Shown here: positions 45,675 to 56,291 of the stretch, in pieces
How the letters are laid out: every line of letters starts with the position of its first letter
Position numbering within the stretch: the stretch's first letter is position 1
DNA from: Laspinema palackyanum D2c
GTDB taxonomy: Bacteria; Cyanobacteriota; Cyanobacteriia; Cyanobacteriales; Laspinemataceae
Length of the DNA stretch: 64,000 nucleotides
NCBI RefSeq assembly: GCF_025370875.1
Contig: NZ_JAMXFD010000012.1
Location: 118,749-182,748, forward strand
Direction: 5' to 3'
Program-made: the position numbers and the translations under genes
Notes under the pieces: generated by a model
Databases searched by the model: none
The model's input: the letters and a program-made list of their open reading frames with translations, nothing else
Told to the model about the DNA's origin: nothing

Positions 45675-48600
45675 ATGGCTGTCAACTTAATAAATAACTA
45701 TGAATTCCTGGAAACCCTGCACTCAGGAGGCAGAACAGTTATTTATCGCGCTCGAAACCCTGAAGATGGGTCCAAGGCGATCGTCAAGACCCTCAAATCT
45801 GAATACCCCAGCCTCGCGGATATTACCCGCCTGCGCCACGAATATCAAATTTTAGAAAACCTTCACATCAACACCATTATTCAACCCCTCGGGTTAGAAA
45901 CCTATAAAAACGGGTGGGCGCTTTTCCTAGAAGATACCGGGTCGATATCTTTAGGTGAGTGGATAGTTTCTCACTCTCTTTCTCAGATTAAATTTCTCGA
46001 AGTCGCAATTTCCCTCGTGGATGCTATCAGCGAACTCCACAACCATCACATTATTCATAAAGATATCAAACCTCAAAATATTATTATCAATCCCCTCACC
46101 GAAACGATTCAACTGATTGATTTCAGCATTGCCTCACGCCTCGAACGAGAAAGTCCCACCGTGAGTCATCCCGACTTACTCGAAGGGACCCTCGCCTATA
46201 TGTCTCCGGAACAAACCGGCAGAATGAACCGCAGTATAGATTACCGGACTGATTTTTACTCCCTGGGAGTAACCTTCTATGAACTGTTAACGGGAACCTT
46301 ACCCTTTACCAGTAACGACCCCTTAGAACTGGTCCATAGTCATATTGCCAAAATCCCAATTCCCCCCCATCAAGTCAATCCAGAAATTCCCGAAGCAATT
46401 TCTGCCTTGATTATGAAATTGCTCTCCAAAACCGCAGAAGAGCGCTATCAAAGTGCCGCCGGATTAAAATTTGACCTCGAAACCTGCTTAATCCAGTTAC
46501 AAACCACCGGAGAAATTACCCAGTTTATTCCGGGTCATGCGGATCAAGCCGGACAACTCGCCATTCCTCAAAAACTTTATGGACGGGATGCCGAAATTAC
46601 CACCCTGTTAAACACCTTTGAGCGGGTTGCGAATGGCAGCACTGAACTCATGCTAGTTTCCGGCTATTCCGGGATTGGAAAAACGGTTTTAGTCGCTGAA
46701 GTTCACAAACCAATTGTCCGACAACGGGGCTACTTTATTAGCGGTAAATTTGACCAATTCAAACGAAATATCCCCTTCGCTTCTCTGATTCAAGCCTTCC
46801 AATCCTTAATTCGGCAACTGCTCACGGAACGAGACGCCCAAATCCAGATTTGGAAAGAACGGCTATTATCCGCTTTGGGAAACAATGGACAAGTTATTAT
46901 CGATGTGATTCCCGAAGTCGAACTCATTATCGGCCAACAACTCCCCCTCCCGGAACTAGCTGCCACCGAATCCCAAAATCGATTTAGTCGAGTCTTCAAA
47001 CAATTTATCAGTGTATTTACCACAAAAGAACACCCCCTAGTTGTCTTTTTAGATGACCTACAGTGGGCCGACTCCGCCTCATTAAAACTGATTGAATTAT
47101 TAATGCTCGATAGCGAGAGTCAGTATTTTCTCCTCATAGGAGCCTATCGAGATAACGAAGTCTCCCCCGTCCATCCCACGATTCAAACTATTGAAAGAAT
47201 AGAACAAGCCGGGACAGTCATTCATAACATTGTCCTATCTGCCTTACAACTGAATCATGTTGAAGAGTTAGTGAGTGAGACTCTGAAGGAAACAGTCCGG
47301 TCCCAACCCTTAGCGGAACTGTTATTTAATAAAACCGGAGGAAATCCCTTCTTCCTGACACAACTGCTCTTAAGCTTGTATCAAGAAAATTTACTGGTTT
47401 ATCACTTGAACAGTGGGGAATGGCAGTGGAATATGGCTCAGATTCACGCCATTGGGATTACCGATTATACCGTGGTTGAATTAATGGGTCGCAATATCCG
47501 CAAATTGCCGAAAGCGACCCAGGAAGTGGTCAAGTTAGCCGCTTGTATTGGGAATAGTTTTAATTTAGAAGTGCTGGGAATTGTCAAGGAGCAATCTAGT
47601 TCATTGACCGCAGCAGAATTATGGTCGGCCCTGCAAGCGGGGTTAATTTTACCGTTAAGTAATGAATATAAAATTCCCTTGGTCTTTAGTGCCGAGGAAT
47701 CCTCCGGAATTTCCTTAAGCGATGTCCGGGTAGATTACAAATTTTTGCATGACCGAGTACAACAAGCGGCCTATTCTCTGATTCCCGAAGAGGAGAAAAA
47801 ACAGACGCATTTAAAAATTGGAAAGCTGCTTTTACAGTCTACCAATGAGGAAGAACGGAAAGAAAATATTTTTACCTTGGTTAACCAACTCAATTATGGG
47901 ACGGATTTACTCACCTCGGAATCGGAAAAATATCAACTGGCCGGTTTGAATTTGATGGCAGGACAAAAAGCCAAAGCAGCTACGGCTTATGAATCTGCGG
48001 TTAAATATTTAAAGGTGGGGTTGAGCTTATTAGAAGAAGGCTGTTGGGAAACTGACTACCCTCTGATATTATCGCTTTATAATGAGGCCGCAGAAGCGGT
48101 CTATCTGACGGGGGATTTTCCCCAGATGCAGCGATTGATTGAGGTAGTCTTACAGCAGGCTTTATCCCTCCTGGATAAAGTCAAGGTGTATGAAATCCAG
48201 ATGCAAGCCTATTTAGCCCAAGGGCAGGTATCAGAATCCCTCAATTTGGGGCTATCAGTCTTAAAAGAATTAGGAATCGACTTGCCCGATGAGCCCAATT
48301 TTTCGGATGTTCAGCAAGCACTTTCTCATACCTCATCCGTTTTGGGGAATAAGGAAAATGAAGAGTTACTGAATCTTCCACTCATGAGGGGTCCTCATCA
48401 ATTGGCCACGATTAGCATTCTGTCCCAAATTTGGTCTTCCGCCTATATGGGGTCACCCTTAATGATGCCTTTAATCGGGTGTAAACAGGTAGATTTATCG
48501 GTGGAATATGGGAATGCGCCAGTTTCTTCTTTGGCCTATGCTTTATATGCGTTTTTCTTGTGTGGCTTTGGGGAGATTGAGCGAGCTTATCAGTTAGGGC

Positions 48601-51600
48601 AAATGGCTTTAGGGTTGGCTTCTCAATTTAATTTAAAAAATATTGAAACCAAAACGGGTGGAATTGTTTATGCAGGAATTGTTCCGTGGAAAGAACCGTT
48701 GAGCAAGACTTTAGAGCCATTGCGCTCTAATTATTTTTTGGGACTAGAAAGCGGCGAATTAGAATATGGACATTATTGCATTTATGAGTACAGTTATTAC
48801 TCATTTTTTGCCGGGAAGCCGCTGGGGTCGCTAGAGCGAGAAGTTGCAAAAATTAGTGAGGCCCTGAAAAATGCTAACCAAGAAAACTCTCTGGAGTATC
48901 AGAAAATGGTGTGGCAAGGGATTTTAAATTTAATTGGAGAGGCAGATAATCCAGAGATACTCAAGGGAAAAGGCTATGATGAAAAGATGATGATGACTCC
49001 GGAGAGCCAGACGGACAATCAATTGGGGCGTCATTATTTTTTAACCTATAAAGTCATGCTTTGTTGTCTGTTTGGCAATTACTTAGAAGGGTTGCGGGCT
49101 ATTGCGATTCTTGAGGATTCATTGGGCGCAACTTCAGGACAGGTGACGGTCACTATCTATTATTTCTATGAATCTATCCTCCGGTTGGGTCTATATGAAA
49201 ATGGAGCGGATGCTGAGAAAAATTTGATTCTGGCGCGGGTTGAAGAAAATCAAGCCAAACTCCAGAAATGGGCGACTCATGCACCGATGAATTTGTTACA
49301 TAAATTCTATTTAGTAGAGGCGGAACGGTATCGGGTTTTAGGGAAAAAGTTGGAGGCGATCGAGATGTACGATCGCGCGATCGCCTTAGCGAAAGAAAAC
49401 CATTATATCCAGGACGAAGCTTTCGCCTGTGAACTGAGCGCCAAATTTTATCACTCATGGGGTAAACAAACGATTGCTACAGCCTACATGACTGATGCTT
49501 ACTATGGTTACATCCGCTGGGGTGCGAATGCGAAAGTCCAAGATTTGGAACAAAGGTATCCTGAATTATTGGCTTCAGTCTTGAATCCGGCGAGCAATAT
49601 ACAGACGACTTCCACGACTGCCTCCATCACCCAGGAAACGATCACGTCATCCAGTGCGATCGATACAAGTATTCTGGATATGGCATCGGTGATCAAAGCG
49701 TCCCAAGTGATTTCTATGGAAATTGTGCTGCCGCATTTGCTGGATAAATTGATGAAAATTTTAATTGAAAATGCGGGTGCAGAACGGGGAACCCTGATTT
49801 TATCCCATGAGGGGAAATGGTTAATTGAAGCCAGTGGGACGAAAGAAGACGTACAGGTGCTACAATCCCTCCCGGTTGAAGAAAGTACAGACTTGGCGAT
49901 CGCCGCTATTAAATATGTAATTCAAACCCAGGAAGATGTCATTCTCAAGGATGCGAGTACAGAGGACTTCTTGAGTAATGACCCCTACCTTCAGGTCCAC
50001 AAAACCAAGTCATTACTCTGTTTACCGATTCTGTCCCACGGTCAACTTAAAGCCATCTTATATTTGGAAAATAATTTAATTTCCGGGGCTTTTACAACTA
50101 GGCGGGTCGAGGTCTTAAAAATGTTGTCATCCCAAGCCGCGATCGCCTTGGAAAATGCCACCCTTTACCATACCCTAGAACTGAAAGTTGAAGCCAGAAC
50201 TCAGGAATTAAAAACAAAAAACGACCGTTTAGAAATCGAAATCAAAGAACGGCAACGGGCCGAAAAAGCGGCTGATGCTGCGAATCGGGCCAAGAGTCAA
50301 TTCCTGGCCAGTATGAGTCATGAACTGCGAACTCCCCTCAACGGAATTTTAGGCTATGCCCAAATTCTCAACCGAGACAAAACCCTGAGTCAAACTCAGA
50401 AAAGTGGGGTAAAAATTATTCACAAGTGCGGCGAACATTTGCTAAATCTAATTAACGATGTCTTAGATTTGTCCAAAATAGAAGCTGGAAAAATGGAATT
50501 GCAAACCAGCCCATTCCATCTACCGGAGTTTTTACACAGTATTGCCGATATCTGCCGGGTTCGCGCCGAAAGTAAAGGGATTTCCCTGATCTATGAACCC
50601 TCCTCTCACCTGCCGCTAGGGGTTTGTGCCGATGAAAAACGGTTGCGCCAGGTGTTGATTAACTTACTCGGGAATGCGGTCAAATTTACCGAAAGCGGTG
50701 GAGTCACCTTTAAAGTGGAAGCTTTCCCTCCGCAGACCCCAGATTCGGAACCTCCTCTGATTACCCTGCGATTTCTAGTCCGGGATACAGGAATTGGGAT
50801 TGAACCGGAGCAAATCGGCAACATCTTTTTACCCTTTGAGCAGGTGAATGGAACTGTTCGTCAAACGGAAGGGACGGGATTGGGACTGGCGATTAGTTCT
50901 CAATTAGTCCAAATGATGGGGAGTTCGATTCATCTGGAGAGTGAGGTGGGAAAGGGGAGCCAGTTTTGGTTTGAAGTCGAATTGCCTCGGGTAGAAAATT
51001 GCCCCGAGGAACTCAACGAATCTCTACAAATTATTCGAGGATTTGTGGGCGCACCTCGGAAAATTTTGGTGGTGGATGACCGATGGGAAAATCGATCGGT
51101 CTTGGTGAATTTACTCACTCCCCTCGGATTTGAAGTCCAAGAAGCAATGGATGGGCAAGATTGCCTAAATCAAGTGTCTTCTTTTCAACCGGATTGCATC
51201 ATCATTGATTTGGTGATGCCGGTGATGGATGGGTTTGAAGCGATGCGTCGGATTAGAAAAATGCCCGAGGCGAAAAATGTGATAGCCATCGGGACCTCCG
51301 CGAGTATTTTTTCGTCCCAAGAACAATCTTGTTTGAATATTGGCTGTAATGATTTTCTACTCAAACCGATTCGAGATGATCAACTGTTGAGTTGCTTAGG
51401 AAGCCATTTGGATTTAGAATGGATCTATGAGGAGCAAGCAGTTGGGAGTGCTGAATCCAGTCTGATCCCTGCTTCTATCCCCCCTCACTTGAGTGAAGCG
51501 ATCGCCCCTAAAGCAGAGGAATTAGCTATTTTATTCGATTTGGCAATGAAGGGCGAATTGGTCACGATTCAAGAACGAGTGCAACGCTTGGTAGATGGGG

Positions 51601-51707
51601 AACCACGTTATGCACCGTTTGCAACTCAGGTGATTCACTTGGCTAAAACCTTTGCCGAAGAGGAATTACTAGCTTTTGTTCAAGGGTATATGGAGGCAGG
51701 ACAATGA
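45675..51707 (+). CDS. Ser/Thr kinase - ATPase - GAF - histidine kinase - receiver protein
   Basis: The 2010-residue signalling protein begins with a Ser/Thr kinase (~1-270: AIVKTLK lysine, HKDIKPQNII near 127, DFS, GTLAYMSPEQTGR). Next are an AAA-type ATPase (P-loop GYSGIGKT ~330-337; FLDDLQWADSASL) and ~600 helical TPR-like residues. A GAF domain (~1345-1490), coiled coil and HisKA (FLASMSHELRTPL, His ~1547) follow. The HATPase (NLLGNAVKF, DTGIGI, GTGLGL) is intact, and a receiver holds Asp ~1843 in IIIDLVMP. This architecture is known in cyanobacteria. The stop overlaps the next gene's ATG (ATGA), so translation is coupled. Cytoplasmic. Confidence 0.95.
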   Translation: MAVNLINNYEFLETLHSGGRTVIYRARNPEDGSKAIVKTLKSEYPSLADITRLRHEYQILENLHINTIIQPLGLETYKNGWALFLEDTGSISLGEWIVSHSLSQIKFLEVAISLVDAISELHNHHIIHKDIKPQNIIINPLTETIQLIDFSIASRLERESPTVSHPDLLEGTLAYMSPEQTGRMNRSIDYRTDFYSLGVTFYELLTGTLPFTSNDPLELVHSHIAKIPIPPHQVNPEIPEAISALIMKLLSKTAEERYQSAAGLKFDLETCLIQLQTTGEITQFIPGHADQAGQLAIPQKLYGRDAEITTLLNTFERVANGSTELMLVSGYSGIGKTVLVAEVHKPIVRQRGYFISGKFDQFKRNIPFASLIQAFQSLIRQLLTERDAQIQIWKERLLSALGNNGQVIIDVIPEVELIIGQQLPLPELAATESQNRFSRVFKQFISVFTTKEHPLVVFLDDLQWADSASLKLIELLMLDSESQYFLLIGAYRDNEVSPVHPTIQTIERIEQAGTVIHNIVLSALQLNHVEELVSETLKETVRSQPLAELLFNKTGGNPFFLTQLLLSLYQENLLVYHLNSGEWQWNMAQIHAIGITDYTVVELMGRNIRKLPKATQEVVKLAACIGNSFNLEVLGIVKEQSSSLTAAELWSALQAGLILPLSNEYKIPLVFSAEESSGISLSDVRVDYKFLHDRVQQAAYSLIPEEEKKQTHLKIGKLLLQSTNEEERKENIFTLVNQLNYGTDLLTSESEKYQLAGLNLMAGQKAKAATAYESAVKYLKVGLSLLEEGCWETDYPLILSLYNEAAEAVYLTGDFPQMQRLIEVVLQQALSLLDKVKVYEIQMQAYLAQGQVSESLNLGLSVLKELGIDLPDEPNFSDVQQALSHTSSVLGNKENEELLNLPLMRGPHQLATISILSQIWSSAYMGSPLMMPLIGCKQVDLSVEYGNAPVSSLAYALYAFFLCGFGEIERAYQLGQMALGLASQFNLKNIETKTGGIVYAGIVPWKEPLSKTLEPLRSNYFLGLESGELEYGHYCIYEYSYYSFFAGKPLGSLEREVAKISEALKNANQENSLEYQKMVWQGILNLIGEADNPEILKGKGYDEKMMMTPESQTDNQLGRHYFLTYKVMLCCLFGNYLEGLRAIAILEDSLGATSGQVTVTIYYFYESILRLGLYENGADAEKNLILARVEENQAKLQKWATHAPMNLLHKFYLVEAERYRVLGKKLEAIEMYDRAIALAKENHYIQDEAFACELSAKFYHSWGKQTIATAYMTDAYYGYIRWGANAKVQDLEQRYPELLASVLNPASNIQTTSTTASITQETITSSSAIDTSILDMASVIKASQVISMEIVLPHLLDKLMKILIENAGAERGTLILSHEGKWLIEASGTKEDVQVLQSLPVEESTDLAIAAIKYVIQTQEDVILKDASTEDFLSNDPYLQVHKTKSLLCLPILSHGQLKAILYLENNLISGAFTTRRVEVLKMLSSQAAIALENATLYHTLELKVEARTQELKTKNDRLEIEIKERQRAEKAADAANRAKSQFLASMSHELRTPLNGILGYAQILNRDKTLSQTQKSGVKIIHKCGEHLLNLINDVLDLSKIEAGKMELQTSPFHLPEFLHSIADICRVRAESKGISLIYEPSSHLPLGVCADEKRLRQVLINLLGNAVKFTESGGVTFKVEAFPPQTPDSEPPLITLRFLVRDTGIGIEPEQIGNIFLPFEQVNGTVRQTEGTGLGLAISSQLVQMMGSSIHLESEVGKGSQFWFEVELPRVENCPEELNESLQIIRGFVGAPRKILVVDDRWENRSVLVNLLTPLGFEVQEAMDGQDCLNQVSSFQPDCIIIDLVMPVMDGFEAMRRIRKMPEAKNVIAIGTSASIFSSQEQSCLNIGCNDFLLKPIRDDQLLSCLGSHLDLEWIYEEQAVGSAESSLIPASIPPHLSEAIAPKAEELAILFDLAMKGELVTIQERVQRLVDGEPRYAPFATQVIHLAKTFAEEELLAFVQGYMEAGQ

Positions 51708-53203
51708 GCGATCGCAGTCTGGAGTTAGGGACCATCTTAATCGTCGATGATATGCCGACCAATTTAGGCTCGGTGGTCGAGTTTTTGAGCGAATCTGGGT
51801 TTAAAATCTGGGTCGCTCGTAGCGGAAAAAGCGCCTTAAAAAAAGTCGAGTATTCTCAACCGGACTTAATCCTGTTAGATGTGCTCATGCCCGAAATGGA
51901 TGGGTTTGAAACCTGCGAACAGTTGAAACAAAATCCGGTGACCCGAGATATTCCGGTGATTTTTATGACGGCCCTAGACGATACGGAAAATAAAGTCAAA
52001 GGGTTTAATGCTGGTGCAGTAGACTATATTACGAAGCCGATTCAACATGAAGAGGTCTTAGCGCGGGTGAAAACCCATTTGAGTATCCGCCATCTCACCC
52101 AAAAGCTGGAAGCGGAAATTGTGGAACGCGATCGCGCCAGGGCTGAACTGGAATGCCTTGCCCAAGAGTTGGAAAACCGGGTGGAACACCGGACCCAGGC
52201 ATTGCTGGAAACCAACAATCGCCTCAACCAAGAAATTAATGAACGCAAACAAGCCCAGTTTGCCTTACAGGAATCGGAAAACCGAGAGCGACAGAAAGCC
52301 CTCCAACTCGAACGCTCCCTGTTGCAACTCCAGCAAATGCAAAGCCAACTGATTCAAATTGAAAAGATGTCGGCTTTAGGACAATTGGTCGCCGGGGTTG
52401 CTCATGAAATCAACAATCCGGTGAATTTCATTTATGGCAACCTCACCTACGCTCATAACTATACTCAAGACTTGATCGAAATTGTCGAGCTATATCAGCA
52501 GCATTACCCGGCACCGATTTCTGAGATAGAAGAAGCGATCGAATCCACCGAACTTTCTTTTCTTAAGGAAGATTTACCGAAGATTTTGGACTCCATGCAA
52601 GTAGGGGCCGATCGCATTCGGGAAATTGTCTTATCCTTACGGCATTTTTCCCGGCATGAGGGATTTCAGATGAAGTCGGTTAACTTGCATCAAGGACTGG
52701 ACAGTACCTTGATGATTTTAAATAACCGCCTGAAAGCCAAACCCGATCGCCCAGAGATTGAAGTGATCCGCGAGTATGATTCCCATTTACCGGAGGTGGA
52801 ATGCTATGGCGGCGAACTGAATCAAGTGTTTATGAATATTCTGGCCAATGCGATCGATGCGATCGATGAGTGGAACGACCGGAGAACCTTCGCTGAAATG
52901 AAAGCGCATCCCACACGCATTGTAATTCGCACGGAAGTTACGGGCAAAAATCAGGTGACTATTCGCATTTCCGACAATGGACCGGGAATGTCCGAAGCGG
53001 TCCGAGGCTGTATCTTCAATCCCTTTTTCACCACAAAACCCCCCGGGAAAGGAACTGGAATCGGACTCTCGATTACATGGCAAATTGTGGTAGAAAAACA
53101 CAAGGGAAATCTACGCTGTACCTCTTCCCCCAATCAAGGCACTATCTTTGAAGTGGAAGTTCCCATTTCCCATCAAGTTGAGCTGTTATCCCTATCTGCT
53201 TAG
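51704..53203 (+). CDS. Receiver - histidine kinase
   Basis: The 499-residue protein has a REC domain (~10-125: ILIVDDMPTN, phospho-acceptor in LILLDVLMPEMDG, AVDYITKPI), then a coiled coil (~130-215) and a HisKA-HATPase kinase. The H-box is ALGQLVAGVAHEINNPVNF, the N-box NQVFMNILANAIDAI, G1 DNGPGM, and G2 FFTTKPPGKGTGIGL, all intact. It probably takes phosphate from the preceding hybrid kinase and responds through its own kinase domain. Overlap by 4 bp (ATGA) supports paired translation. The degenerate kinase at 12751-14166 is a relative of this kinase half. Confidence 0.93.
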   Translation: MSDRSLELGTILIVDDMPTNLGSVVEFLSESGFKIWVARSGKSALKKVEYSQPDLILLDVLMPEMDGFETCEQLKQNPVTRDIPVIFMTALDDTENKVKGFNAGAVDYITKPIQHEEVLARVKTHLSIRHLTQKLEAEIVERDRARAELECLAQELENRVEHRTQALLETNNRLNQEINERKQAQFALQESENRERQKALQLERSLLQLQQMQSQLIQIEKMSALGQLVAGVAHEINNPVNFIYGNLTYAHNYTQDLIEIVELYQQHYPAPISEIEEAIESTELSFLKEDLPKILDSMQVGADRIREIVLSLRHFSRHEGFQMKSVNLHQGLDSTLMILNNRLKAKPDRPEIEVIREYDSHLPEVECYGGELNQVFMNILANAIDAIDEWNDRRTFAEMKAHPTRIVIRTEVTGKNQVTIRISDNGPGMSEAVRGCIFNPFFTTKPPGKGTGIGLSITWQIVVEKHKGNLRCTSSPNQGTIFEVEVPISHQVELLSLSA

Positions 53204-53261
53204 AGGGACAATGCTAACTCGCGCAAAGACTTAGGGGGGGGAATTTAAAGACCTCATTCAA

Positions 53262-53306
53262 CTAGTCGGCTGTCAGAGAGAAAACAGGGCTTTGACAGCC
53301 GACTAG
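53262..53306 (+). terminator. Terminator-like hairpin after the kinase pair
   Basis: A perfect 14-bp stem CTAGTCGGCTGTCA / TGACAGCCGACTAG with a 17-nt loop. No strong T-run follows. Confidence 0.6.
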
Positions 53307-53489
53307 AGATTTGCACGGCATATTGGTTGGGGACAATTTCGGCAATTTGATGAGAGTTTTAATGACCGGGAATCATCCCGATCGCAGTCTCTGGGTCATA
53401 CAACCGAATGCTATTCAGCCGGGCGATCGTTTGCTCCTGCCCCCAAGTATTGGCAACCCTATAACTTCCGAGACTCATCCTTCTTTTCC

Positions 53490-54494
53490 TCACCGGGTTA
53501 ATCCTAATTTTCTCATCACACGATTGACTAGACTCGGAGGGGTATTGTAAGGTTTGGGTGGGGTGGTAAACTGAGGTCGCTGGGACGGTTCGTGCAAGTA
53601 CCGATAATGTAAAAAGATATCGCGATAGGGAACATCGATATTTTCTCCGGCACAGAGGCGATCGAACAGTTTGGAAGAGAGGCCAATATAATGGAGATAG
53701 GTCAACTGTTGTCCTTTATCATAAACTGATGTATCTCTCATCTCGAAGTGGGGAGAGGTCACGGAGTTGCCGGTGACTTGTTCTTTAGGCAAATGAAACA
53801 CTAAATTATAAAAGGGAATTCCTAATCTCATTCTCATATAATTGAGAAGCGTTTGATCCGGGGCATTGGGATACAAAACCTCTCCCTCTCCCTCCGATAA
53901 TTTCGACAACAACCCCTGACGCTGCTGCGCGTCAAACAACCCACGCTTACTGCCGTAGAACCCGGAGCAAAAAATATCTCGCTCAATTTCTTCCGGTTTG
54001 AATAGTTGTCTTAATTTGTCGGACTGACCATTAAAAACATGAGATAGATCTTTATACTGGAAGTCATAAACGACAAAATCTTGTTGCTCTAGGGCATTGA
54101 AAATGAGCTCTAAGGAATTGAGGACGACAATATCGGCATCACAGTAGATAAATTTTTCAAAGGGACTTTCGGGATCGAAGGCACAATAGCGGCGATGGGT
54201 GCCGCTGCGATGCACCCCTTTGATGCCTTGTTCTGCCCAGGATTTCTTGGCCGTTGGATGGGTAGTCCATGCCTGATCTGCGAACTCGTCCCAGCGAGAA
54301 ATTCGTTGGGTATCCGTGAGGAGGGTGACGTTAGTTCGGGTGTCTATTTCGGCTCGAATTTTCTCAATGCGATCGTCGTAAGGAACCACACAAACGGGAA
54401 AGTTTGGCCCCACATTGACTTCAATGCTGTTTAAAAGGGCGACAAGCTGGTTATAAACGACGTCATTGGCTAAGGTATAAATCCCTTTAGTCAT
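53490..54494 (-). CDS. GT8-like glycosyltransferase-fold protein, copy 2
   Basis: The 334-residue paralogue of the protein at 17809-18732 begins MTKGIYTLANDVVYNQLVALLNSI. It has the DAD metal motif at residues 119-121 in FIYCDADIVVL, FCSGFYGSKRG in place of the glycine-rich acceptor loop, and the late YLHYIGLSSKLF and FLHYRYL segments. A GT-A fold sugar transferase is likely, with donor and target unknown. It is convergent with the kinase pair. The ATG is preceded by AGTTTCAGCC without a clear ribosome site. The two copies are only modestly similar. Confidence 0.75.
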   Translation of the reverse strand: MTKGIYTLANDVVYNQLVALLNSIEVNVGPNFPVCVVPYDDRIEKIRAEIDTRTNVTLLTDTQRISRWDEFADQAWTTHPTAKKSWAEQGIKGVHRSGTHRRYCAFDPESPFEKFIYCDADIVVLNSLELIFNALEQQDFVVYDFQYKDLSHVFNGQSDKLRQLFKPEEIERDIFCSGFYGSKRGLFDAQQRQGLLSKLSEGEGEVLYPNAPDQTLLNYMRMRLGIPFYNLVFHLPKEQVTGNSVTSPHFEMRDTSVYDKGQQLTYLHYIGLSSKLFDRLCAGENIDVPYRDIFLHYRYLHEPSQRPQFTTPPKPYNTPPSLVNRVMRKLGLTR

Positions 54495-54763
54495 GGCTGA
54501 AACTCTCCGTTTTTTCTAACCTTATTTTATCCAATTCATCACCAGAGTTGGTCCGGGACCGATGCGATCGCCCGATGTCCGGTCAGACCCCGGGTCACAC
54601 CCCCCCGTTGCTGAGGCGATCGCCCCCTTAGCTTTTCGGTTAAATCTTGACACTTACCCTAGCATGAATTGACCCGGATTTCAATGACCCTGGCTTCTAC
54701 TCCCAGTCAGCGGTGGCTGAGTTGTTCTGGAACCTACCACCGCCCTCTGAGTCCGATTCTGAC

Positions 54764-56050
54764 TTATTTCTTCACATAATAATCCCGGGTTCCCTTGGCG
54801 CTGAGGGCTTCTCCGAGACGGTTTAACCCATGCACATAGGCAGCTGTTCGCATGGAAATGGAGAATTCATCAGCAATCTGCCAAATTTTCTCCGTTTCTT
54901 TTCGCATTCTCTTCTGCAAACGTTCCTCAACTTCCTCCAATTCCCAATACAAACCGCTGCGATTTTGCAGCCATTCAAAATAACTGACGGTTACCCCTCC
55001 GGCATTGACTAAAATATCGGGAACGACATAAATGCCTCGGTCTTCTAGGATGCGATCGGCCCCGGAACTAATCGGTCCATTGGCAACTTCAAAGATATAT
55101 TTTGCCTTGATATCTTGCACATTGGCTTCTGTGATTTGATTTTCCAAGGCAGCGGGAATTAGGATATCCACCTCTAAGGCCAACAGTTGCTCATTGGTGA
55201 TAATTTCATGTTCTACAATATTACAAACCGTGTCTTTACAATAAACGGCTTGAATCCCCGGGTTAGATTTTTTGTAGTGGAGAATGCTGGGAATATCTAG
55301 CCCTTTTTTGGCATAAATTCCCCCTTGCGAGTCGCTGACGGCAACCACTTTGTATCCCGCTTTAGCGAGGAGTTCGGCCACTACGGAACCGGCATTGCCA
55401 AATCCCTGAACGGCAACGGTGGTTTGATGGGGAAGTCGGTCAAATTTGGCCATGATGGCTTCAATGACATAATAGGCCCCGCTGCCGGTGGCGGTATCGC
55501 GACCTAAACTGCCGCCTAGGGTGACGGGTTTGCCGGTAACAACGCCGGGATTGAGGGAACGACTGATAATATTATATTGATCCATCATCCAGCCCATGAT
55601 GGTGGGGTTAGTATAAACATCTGGGGCGGGTATATCGATATTCGGGCCAATAAAGTCGGCGATCGCATCAATATAACCCCGAGTTAATCGTTCTAATTCC
55701 AGTTTAGAAAGTTCTTTTGGATTGACGGTAACGCCGCCTTTTGCACCGCCAAAAGGTAAGTCGAGAACTGCACATTTAAAGGTCATCCAAAAGGCGAGGG
55801 ATTTGACTTCATCCATTGAAACATTGGGATGATACCGGACGCCTCCTTTTCCCGGACCTCTTGTATCGTCGTAGCGCACCCGATAGCCTTGAAAAATCCG
55901 TAAGGAACCGTTATCCATTCGCACGGGAATGGAGACGTTTAAACTAGCTTTAGGATATTTAAGATATTCGAGGGCGTCTTCGGAAATCGAGACGTATTTC
56001 ATGGCCCGTTCTAAGCGTTTGCTGGCATCGGCAAAGAGTGAATCGGACAT
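54764..56050 (-). CDS. gdhA: Glutamate/leucine/phenylalanine/valine dehydrogenase family
   Basis: This is an NAD(P)-linked oxidative deaminase/aminating enzyme of ~428 residues. GPGKGGVRYHP (catalytic-site lysine), LPFGGAKGGV (second lysine) and PAPDVYT (Asp) form the dicarboxylate pocket, and VAVQGFGNAGSVVA is the dinucleotide fold. The ATG of MSDSLFADASKRL is preceded by GGAG and fits the family; two upstream ATGs would add up to 13 residues. A palindrome fitting the NtcA nitrogen regulator and a large hairpin lie 150-260 bp upstream, so nitrogen control is plausible, though no matching -10 was seen for this direction. Confidence 0.92.
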   Translation of the reverse strand: MSDSLFADASKRLERAMKYVSISEDALEYLKYPKASLNVSIPVRMDNGSLRIFQGYRVRYDDTRGPGKGGVRYHPNVSMDEVKSLAFWMTFKCAVLDLPFGGAKGGVTVNPKELSKLELERLTRGYIDAIADFIGPNIDIPAPDVYTNPTIMGWMMDQYNIISRSLNPGVVTGKPVTLGGSLGRDTATGSGAYYVIEAIMAKFDRLPHQTTVAVQGFGNAGSVVAELLAKAGYKVVAVSDSQGGIYAKKGLDIPSILHYKKSNPGIQAVYCKDTVCNIVEHEIITNEQLLALEVDILIPAALENQITEANVQDIKAKYIFEVANGPISSGADRILEDRGIYVVPDILVNAGGVTVSYFEWLQNRSGLYWELEEVEERLQKRMRKETEKIWQIADEFSISMRTAAYVHGLNRLGEALSAKGTRDYYVKK

Positions 56051-56203
56051 TTTAGTGTTCTCCATATTGGCGATCGCGCTGGTCCTCAAACCCTGAATTA
56101 CCCTAGGTTTCTACTCACCGAGGGAAATTCAAGTCCTGTGAATCTGACGATGAGCCTCTTGCAGGAGTCCAAAGAGACCCCCTTGAGGCGTTTTCAGTTA
56201 TTG

Positions 56204-56249
56204 ATAAGCCTAAAATATAAAATTATTAAAACCGATATTTTAGGCTTAT
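56204..56249. promoter_or_regulatory. Perfect 15-bp inverted repeat upstream of gdhA
   Basis: ATAAGCCTAAAATAT and its complement flank a 16-nt loop. It is immediately followed by CTGTA-AAAA-TACAG. It may be an operator or a hairpin of the gdhA leader. Confidence 0.5.
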
Positions 56250-56291
56250 ACTGTAAAAATACAGGGCAGTTGGGTTTGTTCTCAACGCACT

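Noticed and set aside
53311..53550. 79-codon forward frame (with a QPGDRLLLPP-like stretch)
   Set aside because: It overlaps the 3' end of the opposite GT8-like gene and has no ribosome site or family match.
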